From assembly GCA_964607165.1 (NCBI GenBank), contig CAZSIT010000014.1, forward strand, positions 1 to 51,435: 51,435 nucleotides of DNA, given 5' to 3'. Position numbers and translations under genes: made by a program. This DNA is from DSPP01 sp964607165. Its GTDB lineage: Bacteria > Zixibacteria > MSB-5A5 > DSPP01. Positions 24,437-31,490 of the stretch are shown piece after piece. Each line of letters starts with the position of its first letter. Positions within the stretch are counted from its first letter, which is position 1. The notes beneath the pieces were generated by a model. It saw only the letters and a program-made list of their open reading frames with translations. It searched no databases and was not told the DNA's origin.

Positions 24437-25927
24437 ATGCCCTTAGTCTTGGAATTTCTTTCCGGCAGTTTAAAAGGAGAAGTCAAAAAGTTCGACGGCA
24501 AGCTGGTGCGGATTGGCCGTGACCCACAGGGAGAGGTGGTTCTCGACTACCAGAAAGACCCGGCCGTTTCCTTCAACCATGCCGTAATTGAGACTCAAAA
24601 TAGCCGCTATGAGTTGCGGGATTTGGGTTCGACTAACGGCACCTTGGTCAACGGCAAGAAAATTACCCAACAGGTTTTGGTTGACGGAGACTTAATAGCC
24701 TTTGGATTGGCCGGACCGCAGGCAAAAGTCCGTTTGGAGACGGCTTCTGACACCTCCGGAGCAACTAAAATTCTATTTTTAGACCGGCCCAAACTTCGTT
24801 TCGAAATAGTCCGCGGCCCCGGACAAGGCAGAAAATTTGAATTTGAGTTGCAGGCCAATCCATTGATTAAGCTCGGACGAGAAAAAAACAACGACATCTC
24901 TTTTTATGACCCTCCCACCCCGGTCGTGTCCCGGTATCATGCCGAGTTGAGCAAAGCCGGGGAAGGCATTGTTTTGGAGGACTTGGGCTCGACCAACGGC
25001 ACGTTTGTAAACGGAAAAAAAATCTCCGGTAAGACCGCCGTGAAAACCAGCGACCGGATTTTGCTGGGCGCCAACGGCCCGGAACTGCTGCTTACCGTGG
25101 AGCTTCCGAAAAGTTTTTCCCCTGCGCCGGCAGCCGCCCCCAAAAAAATCGGTTGGCTTATTGCAAGCGCAGCTGGGGTTGGCTTGACAGTATTGGCCGG
25201 TGTTTTGTTCCTTTTTGTCAGCTCCGATAAGCCGGAAACTTCGACCATCCGCTCTACGACGGAGGGGGCAGAAGAATTGGCCTCCGGCCAAGATGAATTT
25301 GCCTATGTGGAGAAAAAAGTCAAAGAACTGGCCGCCATTTTGGGAGAAGATAGTTCCAAAGTCAAACCTTCTTTTGTGTCGGTGGTAATGGAGCAGGTCA
25401 ATCACCTCCGAAAGCAGAAACACTCCACCGAAATCATCCTCGGCCGAGCCAACAACTATCTGCCGGGGGCAAAGCGGGAATTTAAAAAAAGAAAATTTCC
25501 TCCCGAGCTGGCCTACCTCGCTTTTATAGAATCGGGATATAACCCCTTGGCCCGCTCGGGCGCCGGTGCCGTTGGGCTGTGGCAGTTTATGATTCCAACC
25601 GCCAGGCAATTCGGGTTGAAAGTTGAACCGGGGCGGAGAATTGATGAGCGCACGGACCCGTACAAATCCACCGAAGCCGCCGTAAAATATGTCGACTTTC
25701 TTTTCCGCGAAAAACACTCGATGTTTAACGCCATCGCTTCTTACAATAGTGGCCAGGGGTCGGTGGCGCGGGCCTACCGCAAGGTGGAAGACCCGATGAC
25801 CCATTTTGATTATTTTTATCTTTCTCAAAAAGGGCTAATACCGGCCGAAACCCGTGATTATGTGCCCCGCTTTTTAGCCGCAGCCATAATATCCTCCGAC
25901 CCGGCTCGTTTTGGCTTTTCGCTTTAG
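24437..25927 (+). CDS. FHA-FHA-TM-lytic transglycosylase fusion
   Basis: 496 residues. FHA1 about 20-80 (IGRDPQG, SFNHA, DLGSTNGTLVNG) and FHA2 about 140-200 (LGREKNN, SRYHAE, DLGSTNGTFVNG) precede a single TM helix (238-262). About 300-490 is an SLT-type lytic transglycosylase: catalytic Glu365 in LAFIESGYNPLARSGAGAVG, then LWQFMIPTAR, ASYNSGQGSVARA and ETRDYVPRFLAA, as in MltD-like enzymes. With no signal peptide and an N-in orientation, the phosphothreonine-binding domains face the cytoplasm and the murein-cleaving domain the periplasm. FHA2 keeps Arg148, Ser165 and NGT, so phosphopeptide binding is plausible. GAAGGA lies before the ATG; one base separates it from the preceding gene. Confidence 0.95.
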   Translation: MPLVLEFLSGSLKGEVKKFDGKLVRIGRDPQGEVVLDYQKDPAVSFNHAVIETQNSRYELRDLGSTNGTLVNGKKITQQVLVDGDLIAFGLAGPQAKVRLETASDTSGATKILFLDRPKLRFEIVRGPGQGRKFEFELQANPLIKLGREKNNDISFYDPPTPVVSRYHAELSKAGEGIVLEDLGSTNGTFVNGKKISGKTAVKTSDRILLGANGPELLLTVELPKSFSPAPAAAPKKIGWLIASAAGVGLTVLAGVLFLFVSSDKPETSTIRSTTEGAEELASGQDEFAYVEKKVKELAAILGEDSSKVKPSFVSVVMEQVNHLRKQKHSTEIILGRANNYLPGAKREFKKRKFPPELAYLAFIESGYNPLARSGAGAVGLWQFMIPTARQFGLKVEPGRRIDERTDPYKSTEAAVKYVDFLFREKHSMFNAIASYNSGQGSVARAYRKVEDPMTHFDYFYLSQKGLIPAETRDYVPRFLAAAIISSDPARFGFSL

Positions 25928-25950
25928 TTGTTAGAAAACTAATAACCATT

Positions 25951-25978
25951 TTGCTTTTCAATAAAATTCTTTTATAAT
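25951..25978 (+). promoter_or_regulatory. Probable sigma70-type promoter of the YgiQ-like gene
   Basis: TTGCTT (25951-25956), 16-bp spacer, consensus TATAAT (25973-25978). Transcription would begin near 25985, leaving a leader of about 143 nt before the start codon. Confidence 0.6.
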
Positions 25979-25984
25979 TCTCCC

Positions 25985-26127
25985 ACTTCCGGCAGGGAGT
26001 TGGTTAAACGCCGGAGCAAACTGGCTGAAATTAATGAAAGCAGCCTAGTCTGCTAAAGCGAGATTCGGCAGGGAACTGAAACCGGGTGAGTACCGCCTCA
26101 TAGGGAAACGGGGCAGAAAAGGGCAAA
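25985..26127 (+). ncRNA. Structured 5' leader, unidentified (candidate cis-regulatory RNA)
   Basis: Noncoding leader with successive stems: CCGGC (25989-25993) with GCCGG (about 26010-26014), then GGCTG with CAGCC (about 26022-26045), then TGAG with CTCA near 26094-26100. Two similar modules begin CGGCAGGGA (near 25990 and 26070). The part GGTGAGTACC after AGGGAA loosely recalls a cobalamin riboswitch, but the diagnostic box is missing. I cannot assign it to a known class. It could fold into a regulatory structure controlling the radical-SAM-like gene. Confidence 0.4.
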
Positions 26128-28023
26128 ATGGGAATTCTGAAAATCAAAAGGGGAGCCAAACCCAACGAATATCCTTTACCGGTCACCACCGCCGAAATGC
26201 ATCATCGGGGATGGGATGAAATTGATATCCTGATTGTAACCGGCGACTCGTATATAGACCACCCCTTTATGGAAGCCTCCCTGGTTGGCCGGGTGTTGGA
26301 AAATGCGGGGTTTCGGGTAGGAATTCTACCCCAACCGGACTGGCAAACGCCGGAGGCTTTTACCACACTGGGTAAACCCAAACTTTTTTATCTGATAACA
26401 GCCGGTAATTCCGATTCGATGGCCGCCAACTATACCGCCAGTCGGGCCCGGCAGAAAGAGGAGATTTATTCCATAAAGGGCGCCGTCGGCCTGCGGCCTG
26501 ATAGGGCCTCCATCGTCTATTCCCACCGGGCCCGTGAGGGAGGCCAAGGAGTTCCGATAGTTTTGTTTGGGCTGGAAGCCTCGCAAAGACGCTTAGCCCA
26601 CTACGACTTCTGGCAGGATGAGGTTCGCCGGCCAATCCTGTTTGATGCCAAAGCCGATATGGTGATTTACGGCCCCCCCGAAAAAACCGTTGTGGAATTG
26701 GCCCAAAGAGTTAAAGAGGGGGAAAAAGTAAAGGAAATAAAAAACTTGCACGGAACGGCTTTCCGGCAAAAAAAAATATCCGGGGATATCTTGGAGCTGC
26801 CCGGCTTTGAATCCATCTGCCGGGAGCGAAAGGCGTTCGATGAAAGTTTTTCGCGCTACGCCGAAAACTATTTTTCTCCCGCGCCAACACTCACCGTTCA
26901 AAAAACGGGAGATTGGTATCTAACCCTTACTCCGCCGCCGCCGCCATTGGAAACGGAGGCCGTGGATACTTTCTATGACCTGCCCTATACTCGGAAACCC
27001 CACCCCCTGTATGAGGGAGAATACATTCCCATCGCTTCCATTTTAGAGCAAACCATCGTGGCAGTTCGAGGTTGTGCCGCTCCCACGCTGGTATGCCCCT
27101 CCGCCTTCCACTTCCGGGGGATGCTGGAAGCCCGCAGTTTGGATTCGATAAAAAAAGAAGCCGAAAAAATTGCCTCGGCGGATAACTTCACCGGAAGCCT
27201 GTTTATTGTAGGCGGAAACGCCGCCAGGAAATCGGGAGTTCTGTATGATCTGGAAAAGGAATTGGATGGAAATTGGAGTTTTCGTAAATGGGCAAGAAAA
27301 GAGGGCCATTTAGTGAGCCAAATGGAACTGCGTGAAACGTTGGAAACCATCGAAAAGGTTGATTCGGTGTACTTCTACGGCATATACAACTCCGAGCTAA
27401 CCCAGGGGTTGCCATCCCATTCCGCAGAAGCCATCAACACTTCTCGACTCCCATTTGAGGCCAAAAAGGAAAAAAGCAAAAACCCATCCGAACTTTTCCT
27501 CGCATTCATTTCCTGCTGCGAAAAACAATCCTTGGGCCGGCGGTCAGAGCCGTACTTCATCCCCTCTCTGGTTGTAGGACGCCCGGGGACTGAAACCGCC
27601 GACGCCGTCGAATTGGCCCTTTTGTTACGGCGCAGAAAACAGCGCGTGGATAAAGTTTTTGAATTTCTCCCTCTCCCTCTTTCTTTTGCCACCACGCGGT
27701 TCTTCACCGGTTTAGACCCGCTAACCGGCGAGCCGGTTTACGTCCCTTCCCGCACCGCGGAAAAGAAAATTCACGGGGCAATTTTGAAGCATTATGAGCC
27801 GGAAAACCAGGAACGGGTCCGGCGGGCCTTAATGGCCATCCGCCGCAGGGACCTGATCGGCAAAGGCCCGGAGGCGCTGGTTGACTACTCTGCTTCTTCT
27901 CCCAGCGGTAATCGGAGCGAGCGCCCGGCTGATCAGAGGATGTCCGGTCAAAACAAAATTCCGCGAAAACCGGCGCTGGGCCCGGATAATCCCCGTTATC
28001 CTTTTCGCAAACGCTGGGAGTGA
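26128..28023 (+). CDS. YgiQ-family radical SAM homologue with altered cluster motif
   Basis: 631 residues, normal YgiQ length. The family-specific N-terminal half is clear: TTAEMHHRGWDEIDILIVTGD, YIDHPFMEASLVGRVLENAG, ITAGNSDSMAANYTA and VPIVLFGLEASQRRLAHYDFW. In the radical SAM half, the usual RGCFGGCSFC-like block reads RGCAAPTLVCPSAFHFRG: C316 and C323 remain, but the middle cysteine is Thr320 (CX3TX2C). The following barrel is divergent (FIVGGNAARKSG in place of the family's VGGPTAN), while the C-terminal part (PYFIPSLVVGRPGTETADAVELALLL, TGLDPLTGEPVYVP) is well kept. Cluster binding and SAM cleavage are doubtful. The natural role of YgiQ proteins is unknown. Confidence 0.9.
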   Translation: MGILKIKRGAKPNEYPLPVTTAEMHHRGWDEIDILIVTGDSYIDHPFMEASLVGRVLENAGFRVGILPQPDWQTPEAFTTLGKPKLFYLITAGNSDSMAANYTASRARQKEEIYSIKGAVGLRPDRASIVYSHRAREGGQGVPIVLFGLEASQRRLAHYDFWQDEVRRPILFDAKADMVIYGPPEKTVVELAQRVKEGEKVKEIKNLHGTAFRQKKISGDILELPGFESICRERKAFDESFSRYAENYFSPAPTLTVQKTGDWYLTLTPPPPPLETEAVDTFYDLPYTRKPHPLYEGEYIPIASILEQTIVAVRGCAAPTLVCPSAFHFRGMLEARSLDSIKKEAEKIASADNFTGSLFIVGGNAARKSGVLYDLEKELDGNWSFRKWARKEGHLVSQMELRETLETIEKVDSVYFYGIYNSELTQGLPSHSAEAINTSRLPFEAKKEKSKNPSELFLAFISCCEKQSLGRRSEPYFIPSLVVGRPGTETADAVELALLLRRRKQRVDKVFEFLPLPLSFATTRFFTGLDPLTGEPVYVPSRTAEKKIHGAILKHYEPENQERVRRALMAIRRRDLIGKGPEALVDYSASSPSGNRSERPADQRMSGQNKIPRKPALGPDNPRYPFRKRWE

Positions 28024-28074
28024 AGCAAAAGTTGTAAACCGATCACGAAGGTAGCGACACTACCGAAAAATTAA

Positions 28075-28224
28075 ATGTTCATCGGCCATTACAGAGTAGC
28101 CTTAGGGCTTAAAAAAGCGGACGAACCTCTTTCCCTGGGGCTCCTATTCTTGGCCGTGCAACTGGCCGACATTCTCCGCTGTATCTGCGTTCTCGCTGGA
28201 ATAGAAAAATACGAAAAGAAATTA
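28075..28224 (+). pseudogene. Truncated membrane-protein gene (MFIGH type)
   Basis: The first ~50 residues, MFIGHYRVALGLKKADEPLS then GLLFLAVQLADILRC, look like the start of a family of small integral membrane proteins that begin MFIGHFA and continue for well over 100 residues. Here similarity ends at about IEKYEKK, immediately before a terminator hairpin, and the remaining open frame runs antisense through the next gene. Most likely a decayed remnant. Confidence 0.55.
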
Positions 28225-28228
28225 AGAA

Positions 28229-28250
28229 GGAGCACGGTTTACCGTGCTCC
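28229..28250 (-). terminator. Rho-independent terminator for the outer-membrane protein gene
   Basis: GGAGCACGGT-TT-ACCGTGCTCC, a 10-bp stem, followed on the minus strand by TTCTTAATTTCTTTT. It sits just beyond the stop of the gene at 28274. Confidence 0.8.
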
Positions 28251-28273
28251 TTACTCGTTAGTCGCCGTCCTCT

Positions 28274-28771
28274 TTAGAAGAAATAGCGCAAGCCTATTCC
28301 GCCATTGGCGGACAACTCCGTGGCCGGAGCCAAATCCAGAATCGGGGCCACTTCAAAAAAGATGTCCAGCGGAGCATCCTTAATGAAGTGCGTAAAACCG
28401 AGGGGCACGCGGGCACCCACGCGGGTATCGGTTTCAAACCGTATTCGTCCACCCACGCCGATGTAAAAGCTGGTGCGGCGGACCGCTGGATCACTGGAGC
28501 GTAACGGAGTGTGCCAGAGGTAGTCGGCGTGGATATGCAACTCATCCCCGCGGCCTGCGAGCGACCAGGCGAAACCGGCATCAATGGCGGTTTTGGGCGA
28601 AACCCAGTGCTTGAAGGAAATTCCGGTTGGCTCGCCAAAAATCATGCCCAGACCGGTTGGGCGGCTCATCTGCGGCCCGGAATAGCGCTGCGGAGAACCT
28701 GGCCTTGTTTGGGCCAAAGCCGCAGACGCAAAAGTTAGAAGCAGAATTAGACAAAGGGTTACTTTACGCAT
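28274..28771 (-). CDS. Secreted beta-barrel-like outer membrane protein
   Basis: 165 residues from the ATG at 28771, chosen for the perfect AAAGGAGGAG upstream. Signal peptide MRKVTLCLILLLTFASAALA with AQT cleavage. The mature part alternates hydrophobic and polar residues in short strands (GLGMIFGEPTGISFKHWV, TSFYIGVGGRIRFE) and ends with Phe (GGIGLRYFF), as expected for a BAM-inserted barrel of 8 strands. No enzymatic motif. Function unknown; possibly a small porin-like or structural protein. Monocistronic with its own terminator. Confidence 0.85.
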   Translation of the reverse strand: MRKVTLCLILLLTFASAALAQTRPGSPQRYSGPQMSRPTGLGMIFGEPTGISFKHWVSPKTAIDAGFAWSLAGRGDELHIHADYLWHTPLRSSDPAVRRTSFYIGVGGRIRFETDTRVGARVPLGFTHFIKDAPLDIFFEVAPILDLAPATELSANGGIGLRYFF

Positions 28772-28909
28772 AACTCCTCCTTTCGGATTGGGTTTTTTTA
28801 AGCCCACAAAGTTTTATACACTTCAGGGGCAAAGGGGCCAAAAACTTTTTCTCTTTGCCGCACAACAACTTGCATTCCATAAGCTTTATCGGCAAAACAT
28901 AAAGAGTTT

Positions 28910-29914
28910 TTAATCGGAACGTGCATTGCAAAGCCGCACTGTTAGGGTTTCCAAAATCAAATCGGGCGGAATTTTTTCGAAACGGGTCTGCCGCTCGGCT
29001 GTGGCAATTTCTTCGATAGTGGTCAGGAGCTGGTCTTTAGATATAGCACGCGCTTCGGAAAGGATGGATGGATGCAAATAGCCGCGAAATCCCCACGCCT
29101 GATAGTCCCGCTCGGAAACACCGTCGGAAAAAACAAGCGCCAAAAGCTTGGAGTAATGCTCGGAGATCTGATACAAAATCGTGCCGGTCGAAGTGCCTTC
29201 TTGACGCAAACTTCTCAAAATCGATAAGGCCAGCCCGGCATCTTTTTTAGCCAAAGCCGCAGTCAAATCCCAGGGGGCGAAGCGCCGCTGGGAAACAATC
29301 AGCTTATCCAATTGATCTTTGGGGGGCAACTTTTCATAAGCAAGGGCCAGCTTATCCACTTCCGCCGCCAATAAAGAGAGGTCATCTCCCAATTTCTGAA
29401 CCAGGAGTTGAGCGGTCTCGGGCGGCAAAGGCCGCTCCCGTTCCAAAGCATAGCCCGAAAGCCATCCGGCAATCTGCTGGGGGGAGCTGAAATTTTTAAA
29501 TTCAAACAGCAGATTTTTTTTCAGAAAGAACTGCACCAACTTCAAACGGACATCCGCTTTTTCCCCCCAGAAAAGCAGAAAGTGCGGCCCCCTATAGTTC
29601 TCCAAGAAAGCGGTGAGCGCATCTCGAACCGTTGGGCGCAGCTTGTCGGCTTCAAAAATCCAGAAGAAATTGATATCCCCAAACAGGGAAAGGGCGGACA
29701 AATGGTTGGCCAAGGTTTCCCAATTCAGCTCCAAGCCGAAAAGCTTTTTAACCTTTAAACTTGGGCACTCTTTGCGAAGCAAGCCCTCCAAATGCCTGAC
29801 GGCACGGCGCATTCGGAACTCTTCTTCGCCAGCCAGGAAAAGATACTGAAAATCAAGGTTCTTCAACCGCTTTTGCAGCTGGTCCGCTCCGGGCAAGGAC
29901 GACTTGGGCGACAT
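28910..29914 (-). CDS. holA: DNA polymerase III delta subunit
   Basis: 334 residues from the ATG at 29914 (a TTG at 29950 also exists; neither has a clear ribosome site). Clamp-loader delta subunit, which opens the sliding clamp. The N-terminal strand YLFLAGEEEFRMRRAV is the typical HolA start; the middle has PHFLLFWGEKAD and the helical LLVQKLGDDLSLLAAEVDKL; the collar region includes LSILRSLRQEGTSTGTILYQI. Family length is 320-345 residues. A terminator at 29955-29983 separates it from the RNase H-like gene upstream. Confidence 0.92.
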   Translation of the reverse strand: MSPKSSLPGADQLQKRLKNLDFQYLFLAGEEEFRMRRAVRHLEGLLRKECPSLKVKKLFGLELNWETLANHLSALSLFGDINFFWIFEADKLRPTVRDALTAFLENYRGPHFLLFWGEKADVRLKLVQFFLKKNLLFEFKNFSSPQQIAGWLSGYALERERPLPPETAQLLVQKLGDDLSLLAAEVDKLALAYEKLPPKDQLDKLIVSQRRFAPWDLTAALAKKDAGLALSILRSLRQEGTSTGTILYQISEHYSKLLALVFSDGVSERDYQAWGFRGYLHPSILSEARAISKDQLLTTIEEIATAERQTRFEKIPPDLILETLTVRLCNARSD

Positions 29915-29954
29915 TGGGAAGAAGTAAGAAAAGCTTGGGTCGAAGGTCAAGCTG

Positions 29955-29983
29955 GAAAAAACAAGGGCGGCTGATGCCGCCCT
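29955..29983 (-). terminator. Rho-independent terminator after the RNase H-like gene
   Basis: On the minus strand AAGGGCGGC-ATCA-GCCGCCCTT followed by GTTTTTT. A second strong hairpin, AGTCCCGCC with GGCGGGACT (29992-30015), lies just upstream. Together they insulate holA from the gene at 30067. Confidence 0.85.
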
Positions 29984-30066
29984 TGGAATTTAGTCCCGCC
30001 CTTTTTGGCGGGACTGGTCCCCACTTGGGGGATTCCCAATCGAGGAGGGGTTCGAATGGGAGCTTT

Positions 30067-30441
30067 TTAAACCCGGTCACCCTCCGGGGTCGCCGGGTTC
30101 TCATTTTTGGGTATCCAAAACAAGGAATAGTCAAACTTCTTCTTATAGAGCAGGGCCATATTTCGATACGGCTCCAAGGCTCTCCCGCAAAGCATCCGTT
30201 GGTTCACCTGGTGAACGACCGTGAACGAGTCGCCAAAAACCTCAACCGTTCGATTTTTAAAAAGCTGCGGGTTAATTTCCACAAACTCCAAAAGAGCCAA
30301 TAGAGCGGCATACTCACACTCTTCCTTGCTTCCCTTAAAACGAGCCCGAAAGGCGATACCCGCATCCGGTATGGTAAAAGTTGCCAGTCCGAAGCCGTCT
30401 GGCCTGTTTTCCCCCGGAATTCCGTAAAAGTAAAGTTGCAT
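30067..30441 (-). CDS. RNase H-like fold protein, one catalytic Asp missing
   Basis: 124 residues. The ribonuclease HI-like pattern is visible: first hairpin LYFYGIPGENRPDGFGLATF, helix KEECEYAALLALLEFVE with the Glu, strand VEVFGDSFTVVHQVN with Asp71. In active enzymes the first strand carries a catalytic Asp where this protein has FYG, and the last Asp near the C-terminus is not obvious (ENPATPEGD). Probably inactive or altered in metal use. It may bind RNA or RNA-DNA hybrids. Single gene with its own terminators. Confidence 0.7.
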   Translation of the reverse strand: MQLYFYGIPGENRPDGFGLATFTIPDAGIAFRARFKGSKEECEYAALLALLEFVEINPQLFKNRTVEVFGDSFTVVHQVNQRMLCGRALEPYRNMALLYKKKFDYSLFWIPKNENPATPEGDRV

Positions 30442-30858
30442 TAGCCCGTTTGCCTTTCCATTTCAGTTTTGATTTAAGCAACCTTTGTGCCTTGGTAAGG
30501 CATGTAAGCCTTGTGAAAATTATAACAAACTCAAGTCATAGCAGGCGATAAACCAATTTCCACAAGGGTATGTCAATCAAGCCAAAACGCTTAAAAGTAT
30601 GGGGCTTTCCCCATATCTCCGGAAAACGAGAATAAACCCGGCTTTTCGGGAAACCGGCTGGAGGAATTTACTCCCTGCAAACTTCTTCAGCCCTTTGGCA
30701 GTTAGCTGTCAACATCCTTTACTTTCTTCTGGCTTTTTGCAAAAAAAATTCCTAACTTTTAATAGAAGGTTTATGAATAAAATTGTCATTTATGGTTCAG
30801 GGGTTCGCTTTCGGACTGACTGCCGTACTTCCTGCTTTATCCCCGGAAAGGAGAAAAA
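30442..30858. other. 417-bp intergenic region before the cysteine dioxygenase gene
   Basis: No supported gene. Must carry promoters for both divergent neighbours. It contains a small hairpin-rich stretch near 30638-30660 (CCCGG...CCGGC) and ends with AAAGGAG, the ribosome site of the next gene. Confidence 0.5.
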
Positions 30859-31449
30859 ATGGCTTCCCAGTTGTATGTTATAACCGATTTTGTCAAGGAG
30901 CTCGCCGTAATCCCAAAAACGGAATTTACCTTGGACAACGTGCATAATTTTTTGAAAACCCACCCGATTAACCCGGACAGTTTAAAGCCGTACCTGTTTT
31001 TCCGCTCTTCGCACTACACCCGCAACCTCATCGACAAACGCGAGCTGTATGAGATTATCGCAATTTGCTGGGATGTAGGTCAAAAAAGCCAGATTCACAA
31101 CCATCGGGGACAAAACTGCTGGATGGCGGTTCCGATAGGGAAGCTTTTGGTGCAGAATTACAAAGTTGCCGCGGGTAATGGAGACGGCGGCTTTTGCGAG
31201 CTGGCGGAAACCACCCGTTATTGGATGAACCCGGCCAACCCGGGGATGGTGGACCCCAAAGAGCCGATTCATTACGTCGCCAACCCCAAAGAACTTAATC
31301 AGCAGGCTGTTTCCATCCACGTTTACTCTTATCCCTACGATTCCTGCGTGGTTTATTCTTTGGAGCAAAAGCGGGCCATCGACATCCCCCTGCACTACAC
31401 CTCCGAATATGGGGTATTAGACGAGGAAGAGATGGAAAAGGTGGAGTAA
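30859..31449 (+). CDS. Cysteine dioxygenase type I
   Basis: 196 residues. Cupin enzyme oxidising cysteine to cysteine sulfinate with non-haem iron. The iron ligands are two His in QIHNHRGQNCWMAV and one in VSIHVYSYPYDSCVVYSLE; the Cys of QNC and the Tyr of the last motif match the Cys-Tyr cross-link pair of eukaryotic-type enzymes. Length fits the family. AAAGGAG precedes the ATG. It stands alone; no taurine or sulfite genes flank it. The presence of a 2-phosphosulfolactate phosphatase gene nearby is the only other sulfonate-related hint. Confidence 0.92.
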   Translation: MASQLYVITDFVKELAVIPKTEFTLDNVHNFLKTHPINPDSLKPYLFFRSSHYTRNLIDKRELYEIIAICWDVGQKSQIHNHRGQNCWMAVPIGKLLVQNYKVAAGNGDGGFCELAETTRYWMNPANPGMVDPKEPIHYVANPKELNQQAVSIHVYSYPYDSCVVYSLEQKRAIDIPLHYTSEYGVLDEEEMEKVE

Positions 31450-31490
31450 AAAGATATTAGCCGGCAATCGCTTTTTACTTCAAATCTAAA

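Noticed and set aside
24779..25828. 349-codon antisense frame inside the FHA-SLT gene
   Set aside because: Shadow of a well-supported gene; composition rich in Phe, Arg and Gly as expected for a complement-strand frame.
25985..26127. Cobalamin riboswitch upstream of the radical-SAM-like gene
   Set aside because: AGGGAA followed by GGTGAGTACC is suggestive, but the essential CCCGCNACTGT box and the usual spacing are missing.
30040..30060. tRNA-like T-arm (GGGTTCGAATGGG)
   Set aside because: No matching acceptor, anticodon or D-arm can be built around it.
30599..30883. 94-codon plus-strand frame before the cysteine dioxygenase
   Set aside because: Overlaps the start of the dioxygenase in another frame; no ribosome site or similarity.
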